Shown here one piece after another: positions 22,812 to 34,796 of a stretch of DNA of 64,000 bases. The DNA lies in contig JAMWFC010000117.1 of the NCBI GenBank assembly GCA_027475525.1, forward strand, positions 2,156,183 to 2,220,182, read 5' to 3'. The DNA comes from Macrolepiota albuminosa. Its lineage: Eukaryota; Basidiomycota; Agaricomycetes; Agaricales; Agaricaceae. The position numbers and the translations under genes are program-made. The notes under the pieces are model-generated. The model was not told the DNA's origin, did no database searches, and worked only from the letters and a program-made list of their open reading frames with translations. The stretch's first letter is position 1; every line of letters starts with the position of its first letter.

Positions 22812-25122
22812 CTACTGTTTCAAGGTGGCTTGTAGACTGCGAGGTCTTTGCTGTTTTTCCGTTAGAAGCGCTGCCCTAGTCCCAACAGGTGGTCTATATG
22901 GTGTGTGTTTCTCCTCCGCTTCTATAGTCTTCTTGACCACACTTGCTTTGGTCCCCGCAATTGGAAAAGACTCTATGCTCGATATGGACCCTCTTCGGAG
23001 TCGAAATCGAGGGTTCGTTGCAGGTGTACGTGGCTGTTGCTCTGTCAGGGATCCTCTACCGAGGATATCTTGACTACTCTGTCTCGGTCTTCTGGAACCA
23101 GCCCGCGCTTGAGAACTAGAAATAGGTTGGACACTGGATTCCCTGGGAGAATCAAAGGTTTTTATAGAAGCTTCTCGAAAGCGTCGCAGCATTTCATCTG
23201 GGCCGACATCTGGTTCTTCCGGAGGCAGGCGTGTCCGAGCCCTAATCTGTGATTGACGCAGCCAATTGTCTGTTTGGGCGTCATCAGAATCCAGAGACGT
23301 AGGCTCATCGGGACCATCGTATTTCGCGCTCTGGGCTGAAGGGTTATCCATCGTACGAATCGCAGATTCGTCGGTTGCTTGCGATCGCCCATTAATGCTG
23401 TTCGCCAAAAGTTCTTCAACGCTCCGCTCTTCTTCCGATAACTCTCCGATGAAATCTAGTGGGCGACGTGTTTCCAGAACTCCCACGAGTCGCTGGTGGT
23501 TCTCGTTCACCGATTCTTCCAGTAATGGTAAGGTGGAACTATGATGTTCAAATACCATTTCAACTTCTCGCGTTTCCAGACGCGAGGGCTGAATATATGG
23601 TTCCACGGACCGAGATCTCGACCTGGTATTGCGATGTGAAGGAATCGATGACACGATAACGGTCGATTCAGGCGGAGCTGCCGTTTTTCGAGCCATTAGC
23701 TTATGTTGTAAAGAGAAATCCGTTTTCGTGCTTGCGCTTTTACCGAAAATCTGAGCAGGCATGGGCGCCGCCAAAAGTTCCTTAGTCAATAATGACGACC
23801 TACCCTCTGGAACCTCAGCTCTCCACGTAACTTTACTACGCTCGCCGTGTTGAGAGGGCGAATCAACAACGATCCTCTTCCGAGGCCTCGGCTCTTGTGT
23901 TCGGTGGTTTGTCCCGATAAGAGTCGCCTGTGAGGTATAAGGTTCGGGATCGTGTAAAGGTGGGCTAACATGCGGTCGCTTCCTCAATCTACGGGCATAA
24001 GTTATGATAGGCGTCCTTTTTGAGGGTCCAGGTTCACTTGCTACAAGATCTGCATTGAATGGGCTACCGGGCAACGGTCAATAGTTGATTTTGCGTTAAG
24101 CCCTCCAAGATGTACCTGGGCTCGCGGTGCATATCACGAGCATTCTCTGGGACCGTTATCCTAAGTTGTACACGATTTTCAGGATCTGAAGAAGAATCAT
24201 AGCGACGCCTCTTCGAGGGGTATCCGGACTGTTCTTCACTTTCTTCTCCAGATTCGTTCAAGAGTCGCCACTCTTTGTGTTTGCGTTGCAGGCGATAGGC
24301 TTGTTTGTTCTCTGGTTTCTCCAGTTTTACATAAACATTGATCAGATCATTGAAGCGAGCGACGCTCTTGTTGTATCGATTCCTCCAGCTTTGCCATGTA
24401 TGCCTAGTGACCCAGCGAAATTCTTCAGGATCTTCGCTGTACTTTGATAAATATATGAGGTTTATGAAGCTCATGCCAGTCGAATAAAAGTGAACACACC
24501 GCGTGGTAAAGCTCCTTGTAAACATTATTACCTGAACGACCTCCACTCTTGACATCAGGTATTCTGATAGCTAGATATCTGGCAAGGTTTTCGTCGTCCT
24601 CAATAGTGAAAGGCGTTCTGTTGTATTGAAACAATAAATAGACAAACAAATGATGGAAAGCAGAAAGATATCACCTATCTGACCCGGGTAAACCTCCCAT
24701 TCCCTTCGGTTCAAGTTGGGAATGCCTTACAACCCCTTCCCTGAGACATCTAGATACGAAAGACATGGATTCGACCCATATCCTTCGTTTTGAAGGTTTG
24801 CTATGTACGTTATAAGCAAGTTGAAGATTATCCTTGTTGCAGCCATGGCCGACAAGAACAGTATCAACATCAGAATCACTGGACCGGACGATACCGCCAT
24901 TCGACTGGATTGATTAAGCAATAGCAAGATCCGTACTTTTATAGCTTAACGTACCTCTATATCGTTCGTAAGATTCTGCCTCTGCCAATCCAAATTTATG
25001 GATTTGTGGAGAAAGAACCATATTGGGTTGCCTTGCTTATCTCTGAACACCTTTTTCAGGCTGTGTTGTTCTTCTGAACCACTTTCCTCCTCCTCTTCCC
25101 GATGGGCAGTTTGTGAAGACAT
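22812..25122 (-). CDS. RAP1: Rap1-like telomere protein (BRCT plus Rap1-type Myb)
   Basis: It starts at ATG 25122 (MSSQTAHREEEEESGSEE); the stop is at 22812-22814. At least five exons. An N-terminal BRCT-like domain begins PIWFFLHKSINLDWQRQNL, runs through NGGIVRSSDSDVDTVLVGH, and ends with RRIWVESMSFVSRCLREG. The central Myb domain has TPFTIEDDENLARYLAIRI and, after an intron, RHTWQSWRNRYNKSV, which matches the Rap1 Myb pattern (PFT-x-EDD, SWRxRY). A basic segment YPSKRRRYDSSSD may be a nuclear signal. The last exon is long, low in complexity and poorly conserved. By family it binds telomeres with shelterin partners. It converges with GTR1, with 213 bp between stops. Confidence 0.82.
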
Positions 25123-25589
25123 GGAAGGAGGTAATTGCCCCGTCTCATCCCAAGTCAACAAGAGTCAATAACGCGTCTCTCCCACACTGACATTAATATT
25201 TCCTAAGATAGTAAATATCTCACAATCATGTGTATTCCCAGCACGTGAATGAAACATGTCGTTACCCTAGAGACAGATCTCCAATGTTGCCTGTGAGCAT
25301 CATGATGTATCAGTTGATGAATGTTATACATAGCCTCGACTGATAAGACAATGGGAAAGAGAATGAAGGTGCAGATCGAAACAGCAATCCACGTGGGGTT
25401 CATGTGCCCACCAGCAAGTCAGATAAAGAAATGTTTTGAATAAACGTCGAAATACGAATTGATCAAGAACACAACGGTTAGAGGTAAATAATAAAATCAA
25501 GATGGATAACATGGTTTAGTAAGATCCACATATATATAGATAGTGTCATCGTTGAGCATCAGACAAAGTCCATCGACAGGTAGCTGTAA
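25123..25589. other. Intergenic region with one doubtful small membrane ORF
   Basis: A minus-strand ATG ORF at 25203-25403 (66 codons, MNPTWIAVSICTFILFPIVL) has one clear hydrophobic segment and a weaker second one. It has no recognised family and lies where the RAP1 promoter should be. It may be chance. Confidence 0.35.
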
Positions 25590-28125
25590 TCACAATCGCG
25601 ACAAATCTCTGCCCCAGACACCTCTGCACGAAAATACAAATGGATCAACACCCTCCGCAAAAAGCAAGAGCAAAACGCACCTGATAATCCAATCAATCAT
25701 CAAAAGCCCTCTCGTCCTCACCGACACCTGCTCGTTCCAATATACACTGCGCCACGCATACATTGCAGCCAAACCGCCCATGAGCGAGTGGCCACCAAAA
25801 TCGAACACCGCAGCATTGCCAATGTACGCCAAGCTTCCGAGATGCAGATACCTAAAGGGTTTAGAGACGTCTTCATCTTGAGGCGGTGGAGCATTATCGA
25901 GCTGCGCGTCGGTGGACTTGCGCGCGAGTTTGTGCAGTTTGCGGCCGAGATACTTGCCTTCTTGAGATGCGACTTGCGCGGTCTGTGTGGAAGAACAGAA
26001 TTGTCAGATGAGAGAGTTAAAAGAGGGTATAGAGGATCATACCGCGGGGAGAGAAGTCAGACGTTTCTCGACGTCTTGTAGGAGAGGGAGAAGTTCGTTA
26101 AGCGAGAGGCTATTGTCTTTGTCTTTGTCGTAGAGGTCGAAAAGGGCTCGAACCTCGGTGAGATGATCTTCGGCCATAGGAATACGGGACTTGATTCTAC
26201 CAACTGTGAAATAGGATGTTCAATCACTGATCAAATGCAGCTGGGTATTATGGTGACCTACCCATGAACTTCCATTCGTCAAAATCGATTTTACCATTCT
26301 TGTCCTTATCTGCTTCATCGACAAGTTCCAAGAAATGATTCACTAGTGAAGTCTCAATCTATTCTCGCGAGATCAGAATCTTTAATCGATGTTTCAAAGA
26401 GCACTTACAGTCGAACTATCTCCGATACAGTAAACCTCTCCGAGTGGTGCACCCTTTACACGAAGGTGCGCATCGACCACGATAGCCTTCTTGTGCACCT
26501 GGTTTGGCAACAGATTTGATACCCGTTGCGTGAACGGATTCATTGCAATACCGGTGGACCACAGGACAAAGTTCGTTGGGACAGAGTGTTTTACCGTCTC
26601 GCCATTTTCTTTGGTTGTATAGGTCACGCTGTCCTTGGTCACTCCAGAAACCCTACAAGTTCAAAAATCAGTGAAAGGGGTATACAACGGAAGGGAATCG
26701 GACCTAGCAGATGTTATCAGGTTGACGCCCGATCGATTAAACTTTTTCTGACGGGACATTAAGATCACTGATAGATGTAAGACAGCTCATCCCACCTCTG
26801 CATATTGGGAGATTGCTTCCGAATACTGTGAGGTTATAAGTGTGCGAGAGTAGGGATAAAAAAAAAAAGGATATACCGTGTTCAAGATGTGTTCACGGGA
26901 CTGGATAACGTGGATTGAAACTTCCTCTCGACAGATCTTTGGGAACTACAAAAAAGTATGGGTAAGTAGATTGCAGGTAGATATAATAGTACTCACGTAG
27001 TTCATGATGTCCTCCTGGCAAAAGTCGTCTATTTCCTGTGGATAGAGTTCAGCAACAAACTACCCATAAACGCTAATAACTTACGGCAGCTGTCTCAACG
27101 CCGGTGGGCCCACCGCCGCATACGACAAAGCTAAGAAGACGCTTGCGCTCGTCTGGAGTGGTTGTCGGAAGACTTGCCATTTCAAAGTTATCTATGTTGT
27201 AGGTGTAAGTAACCAGACCACTGTCATCTCAGGACCATACCCATGATCCTGCGTCGAATAGCCTGTGCATCTGCAATTGTCTTGAGCTGGAAGCAATTCT
27301 CCAGACCAGGAACGCCATGAGTACTCGAAGTTGAGCCAACGGCGATGACAAGTTTGTCATACCTAATGGGGTGATCAGCATGCATGATGTCATGGACGGA
27401 AGATGAACGCACGGAATGTAAACATTAGCGGTCTTACCATCAGGTGTCATAGTTTCAACTTCCAGCAATCGTTGCTTCATGTCCAGGTCTACAGCTTTTC
27501 CTTGGACGAAATGACCACGGAGACGTGCAATTATTTTGCGGATTGGTTCTATGAGAGAGCGAACTTGGACGGTACCAACAACCGCAGCTAAACGGAAGAA
27601 CGGTTAGTTATCCGAGTAAGTGAGTATGTGACATACACGGAAGGAGGGGAGTGAATGTAGTGAAAGTTTCTGAAGAAACGACTGTGACATGATAGTCTCC
27701 GACGTGGAGGGTCTTGAGGACACCCATGGCCTTTGTTGGTGTTCAGATACGGGCTGACTGAAACAAATGAAACAACATACACCCCAACCGCCACCGACTA
27801 TGACGAGCTTGGGCTTCTCGGCGAGCTTTACATTCTCCTCGTCTTGTTCGTCGTCGACCTGGACGCGAACTACGGGAAGGTTCTTAGGGCCTCCACGTTC
27901 TGGATGAAGGGCGAGAGGAGACACGGGGACACGATCAACGTGTTTCTCGGTGTATGTGAAAGCATCGTGTACGAAGATGCCTGCTCCGACCACGAAGACG
28001 CCAAAGACAGAGGAGAGGGCGAGGTAGCCGGTGTAGCGGGCTACGGTTCTGGCGCGGTGGAAGGGTCTATGCGGCTGAGAATGGGTGGACAAGAGCCTGA
28101 GGGACGGCAGGGTCTTGCGGAGCAT
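25590..28125 (-). CDS. NDE1: External alternative NADH:ubiquinone oxidoreductase with EF-hands
   Basis: Many short exons on the minus strand from ATG 28125 to the stop at 25590-25592. The N-terminus (MLRKTLPSLRLLSTHSQPHR) is a typical mitochondrial presequence, followed by a membrane segment YLALSSVFGVFVVGAGIFVH. The FAD site is KLVIVGGGWG and the NADH site is FVVCGGGPTGVETAAEI. An inserted EF-hand pair is seen in DEADKDKNGKIDFDEW and DLYDKDKDNSLSLNEL, so Ca2+ control is likely, as in fungal NDE proteins. The end has the membrane-anchoring region with AAVFDFGGHSLMGGLAA and, after a last intron, GVWGRDLSRL. It oxidises cytosolic NADH at the inner mitochondrial membrane without pumping protons. 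Confidence 0.93.
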
Positions 28126-28418
28126 GGTGGAGGAAGAGCACGCGTCATATCACGTGGGTTGGTGGACCAACAAGGAGTGGGGGCGCCGTTCGGTTGTTGG
28201 AGGAGACATAAAGGGGCGATGAGTGATGCAGAGAGTGTTGCAGGAGACAACAGAAAATGCAGCAGTGCAGTGCAGAAAACGGCGAATTTTTGCAGAGTCG
28301 CGGCACGGGGCCGGCATGTTTTGATGTTTCGAAATCCCATATCTTTTTGGCCATCTCCCAACATCTCCAGTTCCCCATCTCTCGCTGTCCTTCCTTCCCC
28401 ATCCATCCTCTGTCTTCC
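28126..28418. promoter_or_regulatory. Divergent promoter region between NDE and YTH genes
   Basis: 293 bp between opposite start codons. The half next to the YTH gene is rich in C/T runs, as in many fungal core promoters. Long minus-strand ORFs crossing here lack motifs. Confidence 0.5.
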
Positions 28419-31119
28419 ATGTCGTCTCAGCCATCTCCTCCGCCCCCGCCAGTCCCTGCTTCTCCTCCCAATTCGGGTGGTGTAAGGCGTCACCACACAA
28501 TTTCCGCCTCGTCTCGAGGTACCCGTGGGGCCGTACGCGACTCCATCTCTGAAGAGGTCCAGGACCAAGGTCCGTGGAATGACGACGATGTCGTCGACCA
28601 GGACTGGGTCGGCGGTGTGGGCGCAGTTGGTGAAAAGACTTCTTTGCACAGGCAAAGTTCCCTTCCCACAAGATACCATCGTGGTTAGTCTCCTTCCAAT
28701 CATCTGCTTGACTATATCTTGTAATGTGCCCTGTTAATTCCTGATCATGGATGCATTCCTGTAATACTTTACTTTACGACTCGTTCGTGTCCATTTTCTA
28801 ATATTTTCTTCTAGGTTTTCAAGGTGCTGCCAAGTCTGGAACTCACACGCCAAAGGCCATCAACAGTCTTGCCGCGATCGCTGGACATGAAGGTGACGAG
28901 GAGCCATGGAACATCGCTGGTGCTTACCCCGTTGAAGACGAGGTCGGTATTGAGTCCATCGACTTGTCCCTGCTCATGTAACTCGAGTTTATTCAGCATC
29001 CCGTTCCTGAGGCTGCCCATCACCAGCAAGTTCTAGAGTCCCAGAACTCCCCACTTTCTCCCCATTTTGCTGCCGCTCCACATGTCCCTTCCCCTCCCCC
29101 TGCCGGCTCAAACGTCCGAAGGCACGTATCTCTGACCTATGGCGCTGCATCACGAAAGGTGGGCTCTGGTTTGAAGCGCTCGGGGACTTTCCAAGCTCCT
29201 ATGCCACCGCCTCACAATTCTCAAAATAACACGCCTCCAGACACCCCGGAGAGTAATGAGGAGACTGAGTACAATAACTACGAGGAAGATTCCAATGCCT
29301 ACGATGAAGCGTATGGCGGTGTACAGCAGGTCTCTAACCAAGGCTATAGCCCCATTGGGCGTCAATCTCCGTGGGCCCCTCAGAACGAGTGGCGCACTGT
29401 GGGAGGTTTTGTCGGTGGCAATGGCAGTAATCCAAACATCGCCATTGATGATGTGCAGCGTGCCTTATCCGCGATCGAGATCGCGAGCAATCAAGGAGGC
29501 CAATATCAATCTCAACAAAACATAGCTTCCTATCAAGGCGGTCAAAGTGCATATCCGCCCCGATTCAACCCTGCTTATCCACCTCCAGTCCAAGCTCCTG
29601 GTCTACGAAATAGTGGTAATAATGGGAACGGAAATGGTCGCGACCTGCGTCTCGTGACAAACACGGAAGGGCGCAAGACTCCCGTCACTCAGGGCGGGTC
29701 TTACCCTCAACAGCAATATCAGCAGGACGCCCGTTCCCAGCCATCTGGGGGGTCTTGGGACAACAAAGAACACACTCTCAATACTCGTACGTCGAACCCC
29801 AATCTTCAATATGGGTACCAACAGGGTGGAAAAGGTGGTTCGACCATCCCCAGCGTTCCGCCCATCCCGCAACAGTACCTCTCGCAGCAACAGCAGCAAT
29901 CACGGGCCAACCAGCCATCATACACCCCGACTAGTGGACAGCAAGGCCAACAACAACAAGGAGCATCTGGGCAGAATTTCTCCGTCACAACACCCGTTGA
30001 CGTACCTTCTCTCATTGCTACCAAGGGATACAATCCTACGAACTTTGATATCAGGCCTCAGTTTGTATGTGAACTGCGGATGAAATAATCAGAGATTTAC
30101 GATTTATGTTTAGGCCCGCTACTTTGTCATCAAGTCGTACACTGAGGATGACGTCCATAAATCGTTGAAATACGAAATTTGGAGCTCGACGGACCCGGGA
30201 AACAAACGTCTCGACAAAGCATTCAAAGAAACCGCTGGGCGGGGCCCGATTTACTTATTCTTCAGCGTTAATGCAAGGTATGGATTTGAGGTTCAACCTT
30301 GAAAATATTTATCCCTCGTTCTTCAGTGGCCACTTTTGTGGCATGGCCGAGATGCTGACCCCGGTGAGGACTCCTACCCATAGTTTTGAATACTGTGGTG
30401 TTCATTAGTTTGACCTAGGTCGATTACACAAGAAGCAGTACTGTCTGGGCTTCCGATAAATGGAAGGGTGTATTCACAGTGCGATGGATATTCGTGCGGG
30501 ACATCCCCAATGTCAACTTACGGCACATCAAGTTGAAGTACGTTCACTTCCATATACACTCGCTGCTGATCTCTGATGTTATGTTGGTGTGTAGCAACAC
30601 ACAGGAGCGAAAGCCAGTTACCAATTCTAGGGACACACAAGAACTTCTTCCAGACGCAGGCCAGGAGATGCTCAGGATCTTCCATACCCACCCGGCAAGA
30701 ACATCCCTTCTCCAGGACTTTGCTTTCTACGAAGTAAGTAACTTGATACTCAAAGGTTTCGCCAATAACACGCTGCTCCCCAGCTCCAAGCCATGCAAAA
30801 GCTACAGAACCAGCAACAGGGATCTCCCTCGCCCAATCAATCTCCAGATCCCGGTAACCAGAGTCCCCAGCAACAGCAACAGGGGATTCAACAACCACGT
30901 CACCAGGTCCAACAGCAGCACCAACAGAACATCTACGCCATGTCGCCGAGCCCTAACGCGCTTGGGTACACGATGCCGCAGATGTCTCCTATGTTGCAAA
31001 TGCAGATGCAAATGAACATGATGGGAATGGGTACAGGACAGTACGTCATGCCGCAACCCCAGGTCATGCAACAGAGCGTCATGCGCCATCCCTCCCCGGG
31101 ACCCCAGAACATGTTTTAG
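28419..31119 (+). CDS. YTH-domain RNA-binding protein (m6A reader, YTHDF-like)
   Basis: It starts at ATG 28419 ([13 protein letters not shown]). A long disordered N-terminal part rich in Pro, Gln, Asn and Gly runs to about 30064. After an intron at 30067-30114 comes the YTH domain over several short exons: [74 protein letters not shown] and [12 protein letters not shown]. The tryptophans of the m6A-binding cage are present (IWSS and VWASDKW). A C-terminal Gln/Met-rich tail ([12 protein letters not shown]) follows. Domain order (disordered N-terminus, C-terminal YTH) resembles YTHDF/Pho92 readers that act on methylated mRNA in the cytoplasm. Low-complexity tails suggest condensate formation, which is inferred. 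Confidence 0.92.
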
Positions 31120-31841
31120 CTTGAAAACCGACCGGCTCCAGTGAAGCTGAAAATTCACGCACGACCTTTTAACGAATGTTCTCCCACGATCAAGGGTTTT
31201 ACCCTTCGCTCAAAGTAAATATATAAATCTCTTTCTTACTTCTCGTCCCATCGTGATTCTTCCTATCTATTTTCATTCCCTGATATTGCCAGAAACGGTT
31301 CCACTATTCCCTGTAACTCTCACCCGTCTCCCGATTCCGATTATCCTATGTTGTGTCCGTGCTCGATTCATTGAAATGCTACTACCCTCCCTCCCTCTGC
31401 GTTTATATCTAGGTTTTCATACATTTTGCGTTACTGATTTATGTTGCATGCATTATCGGACACGGGACAGTGAACGGACGGTGGACTTTCCGCTTCTTCG
31501 CTATCTTGTATTTGTTGTGCAATATATCGTACATACTATGTGTACCTCCTAACTGACTAAATATTATTTGATGCTTTGTGTCGCGGAGTTTTCGTGGATA
31601 CATGTGGTAGAAGTTGACGATCCACATTCGCGATTTGATGCATGTCACTTGTAATTGTATCGAGGTTCTCATGCCTCTTATCCTGTCGGAAGTTTGCGAG
31701 TGCGAGTGGATCTGAGCGCTTGAAAATCGATCACCCGTGACCACGCGTAAACGATGATTTTACACTCATGGAACTACTGATGCGCGATAGCGAATCATAC
31801 TTTTTGTTTGTATCAAAAAGGTACATCATATTCTCAAACCC
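31120..31841. other. Intergenic region, 3' of YTH gene and 5' of deaminase
   Basis: About 720 bp. It should contain the YTH 3' UTR and the promoter of the next gene. No ORF with motifs, no repeat structure seen. Confidence 0.5.
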
Positions 31842-34082
31842 ATGGTTGACACGGCTCCTTCGGTCCCCCTCGTAATGACCACCATCGAAGCCTATAAAGC
31901 CGCAAGAGCCGCGCTTATTGACGCCGACAGGTCTCTGCGACGCGATCGCCAAGAGCGTACAGAGGCTGAAGTGCGCGCGGAGAGGATTGTGAGAGCCATT
32001 CGTACGGAAGAAGCATCTACGATATGGAACCAAGAACACGCGTTGATACCGCATCCATTTCCTGGCATGGAATTCTTGACAGGTAGGTTGTGTCGATTTT
32101 TGATTCCCCTGTTCTTCTATTGAGGGCGATGTGGAGGGCGAGAGATTATAATGAAGACAAGATTGTTTGCCATGTTGAGCAAAGTGAGCTGGTGCCCACC
32201 CAACTGTGTTATTAAACAGAATCAAGTCTGGTCTAGATGCCGAAAGGCGCACTTCTTCATTGCCACTTGGACGCGACTGTTAATGCAGCCGTGTTGCTGA
32301 AACTAGCTCTGAAGCAGCCTGCTCTTCACGTTTGTGTTCAGGAGCGCGTGACTGCAGCGAACATTGGTTCTATATTACCTGCATTCAGGGCCCTGCCCCA
32401 AGATGATTACTCTGAAGCGCCTGGAATAACTGGAGATTCTTATGTTCTTGGAAGTTGGGTGTCTCTCAAAAATGCGAGAGAGAATTTCAGTCTCGAGCTT
32501 GGAGGTCCCGAGGGTTTCGATAGATGGGTTATTGGCTCAATGATGATCAACCCGACTGAAGCATATGTGACGCACAACACCATTACGAAGGTCCCATCAT
32601 TCGTTTTCTCCGGATTTGACAGTGGCAACTGATCTTTGAATTCAGATATGGCAGAAATTCACAAATACTTTTCGAGTCTCAACGGTGTGTAACATGAGAT
32701 TTTCATCCATCCAGCTCTTTTGACTGATCTCAGGGACTGATACGCTTTGCACCAATCTTTCCTGATTATGTCCGAGAATTTCTTAAATCTTCTATTGAAG
32801 ATGGAATAAGCTATATTGAGGCGCGCATCAACTTTTTATTCAGGTGTGCGTTAGAATTCGGTGATACTGACAATGCTCTCATTCTATACAAAGATATATG
32901 GTGGGTGAAGATGGACAAGAAAATATCCCACATCGTGAATGGCTCCTCATGTTTGATCGAGTTCTCAATGAAGTCAAAGCCGATATGCAGCGACAGGGTA
33001 GAGAAGACGAGTTTTTCGGCGCCAGGGTGAGCTCTTGCGGCAAACAATAAGACAGAACACTGAGGACCCGGATAGATTATCTACTCCACCATTCGTTTCA
33101 TCTCGCCCGATGAATTGAACTGGTATTTGGAAGATTGTATTGCTTTGAAGAAAGAATTCCCTCATCTGATTGCAGGTCTCTGAAGCCTATCAATTGCAAG
33201 CTTCAGTTTCACTCAACTGTTCACTAGGTTTCGATTTGGTCGGGAACGAAAACGAACTGAAGCCTCTTATAGATTATATCGAGCCTCTTCTTCGTTTTCA
33301 AGAACGCCAAAAGGAAGAAGGGGTCGATATTCCTTTCATCTTTCACGCCGGGGAAACTTTAGGGGATGGCACTCATGCAGATGATAATTTATATGATGCT
33401 CTTCTTTTGGGAACCAAGCGTATTGGTCATGGGTAGGTAATTCGATGGCTATAATTGAAGACTGCCACTAAACCTCATAGATACTCGCTTGCGAAACACC
33501 CAAAGATTATTGAGGCTTGCCGACAAAAAGGGATCGCGGTCGAGGTTTGCCCAATATCGTACGTCATAATAGGACTATATATATTTTCCCTCTTATCTAA
33601 TTCATTGTCACTTCTTCAGAAATGAGATCCTCGTCAGTTCAGGGTTTTCGTCCCGGTCAAAGTAGCTTACTTTTAACTTCCAGCGGCTTACTTCTTCCAT
33701 GCCGATGCATATGCTTCCCATCCTCGTTAATAGTGGCGTACCAGTAGCTCTCTGTTCTGATGACCCAGCTGTGTTTGGGAACATGGGTCTTACGTTTGAC
33801 TTTTTCCAGGTAATTGTAACACTTCACAAGTATAAGGGCTGTCCAGATGCGGAATTATCAGGTCCTGGTTTCAAGTGAATTGACTGGCCTTAGCACACTA
33901 GGACAGTTTGCAAGAGACAGCCTGGAGGTAAATGATGCCCGTTTCAACCTGCTCTATAATACTGATGGATTTTCCATCAACAGCATTCCACACTAGATGC
34001 TGAAGGAAAACAGCATGCAATCACCCTTTGGGAAAAACAATGGACCAGATTCATTGCTGACATCGTGTCTGAAACAATATAA
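31842..34082 (+). CDS. ADA2/ADGF-type adenosine deaminase
   Basis: About ten exons from ATG 31842 (MVDTAPSVPLVMTTIEAYKA) to TAA 34080-34082. Seen: the ADGF start of the catalytic core MPKGALLHCHLDATVNA with the metal-binding HxH, GFDLVGNENELKPL, FIFHAGETLGDG (metal His and catalytic Glu region), LGTKRIGHG, VEVCPISNEIL and ALCSDDPAVFG (catalytic Asp pair). These match the adenosine deaminase-related growth factor (ADA2/CECR1) branch. It converts adenosine to inosine. Animal ADA2 is secreted, but no clear signal peptide is seen here, so an intracellular form is likely. An N-terminal charged helix (RRDRQERTEAEVRAERIV) may mediate dimerisation. Confidence 0.9.
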
Positions 34083-34796
34083 CTAAACAGTGAACTAAGT
34101 TGCAGGACTTGACATCAAGAGGACGTCAAGACGCAATTTTACTGTGTAGATTATAACAGAAGATATTAATAAGAAGCTCAGTTTTGTTTTGTCGGCTCAT
34201 CTTTCAAAATTGATGTACAAAAGTGTCCATAAAAATTATTTATTATAACAAAATCTCATAGTCGGGTAGCCACAAACATAATAGATAAGTGCTGAATGTC
34301 TATAAATCGACGTAAAGGCGGATTCCAAGGGCAGGGAGCCTTTTCGGAGGCCTCTGCCCGCACACACTCCGTGGCACCCGACCTGAAGCCGTTTTCGGCA
34401 TGGCGACATAGGCAGTTGCCGCGTCGAGCAAAAGGTCTCACTTTCTGCCCGCGCTGCTTCCGATACTCTCACCCTTCCATTTTTCTCTTTGCACCTTCAG
34501 CAGCTCAGGTGAGCGTCGCTCTCTCACTATCAGCATTCTAATCGTCGATCTTTGGAGTAGTGTCCACCGTCACAAAAAAAAAATTATTGTTTCTCTTTTT
34601 TGTACACTCCTCAGAAAGTGAGATCCCTTCCACCATTCGATGAACAACACTCATCTCTCACGACAGAAAAAACAAACTTCTTTCTGTGTAAATTCTTAGC
34701 TTGTTTTTCGAACACTTCCTCTCTTTCATCGTCATTTGTGTATAAAAACTTTTTCGAACAACACTTACTCGTTCCTCGCCATCAATCTTCGACCTC
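34083..34796. promoter_or_regulatory. Intergenic region with TATA promoter for the gag-like gene
   Basis: TATAAAA lies at 34741-34747, 50 bp before the ATG at 34797, after a C/T-rich stretch. The segment 34310-34450 is GC-richer than its surroundings and could be the left end of a mobile element, but no terminal repeat was found. Confidence 0.5.

Noticed and set aside
25203..25512. Two overlapping minus-strand ORFs as a small membrane protein gene
   Set aside because: They are too short, no family is recognised, and they lie in the presumed RAP1 promoter; kept only as a note.
28041..28703. Long minus-strand ORFs over the NDE-YTH promoter and first YTH exon
   Set aside because: No motif and no fit to NDE splicing; they are shadows of the Pro/Ser-rich YTH N-terminus.
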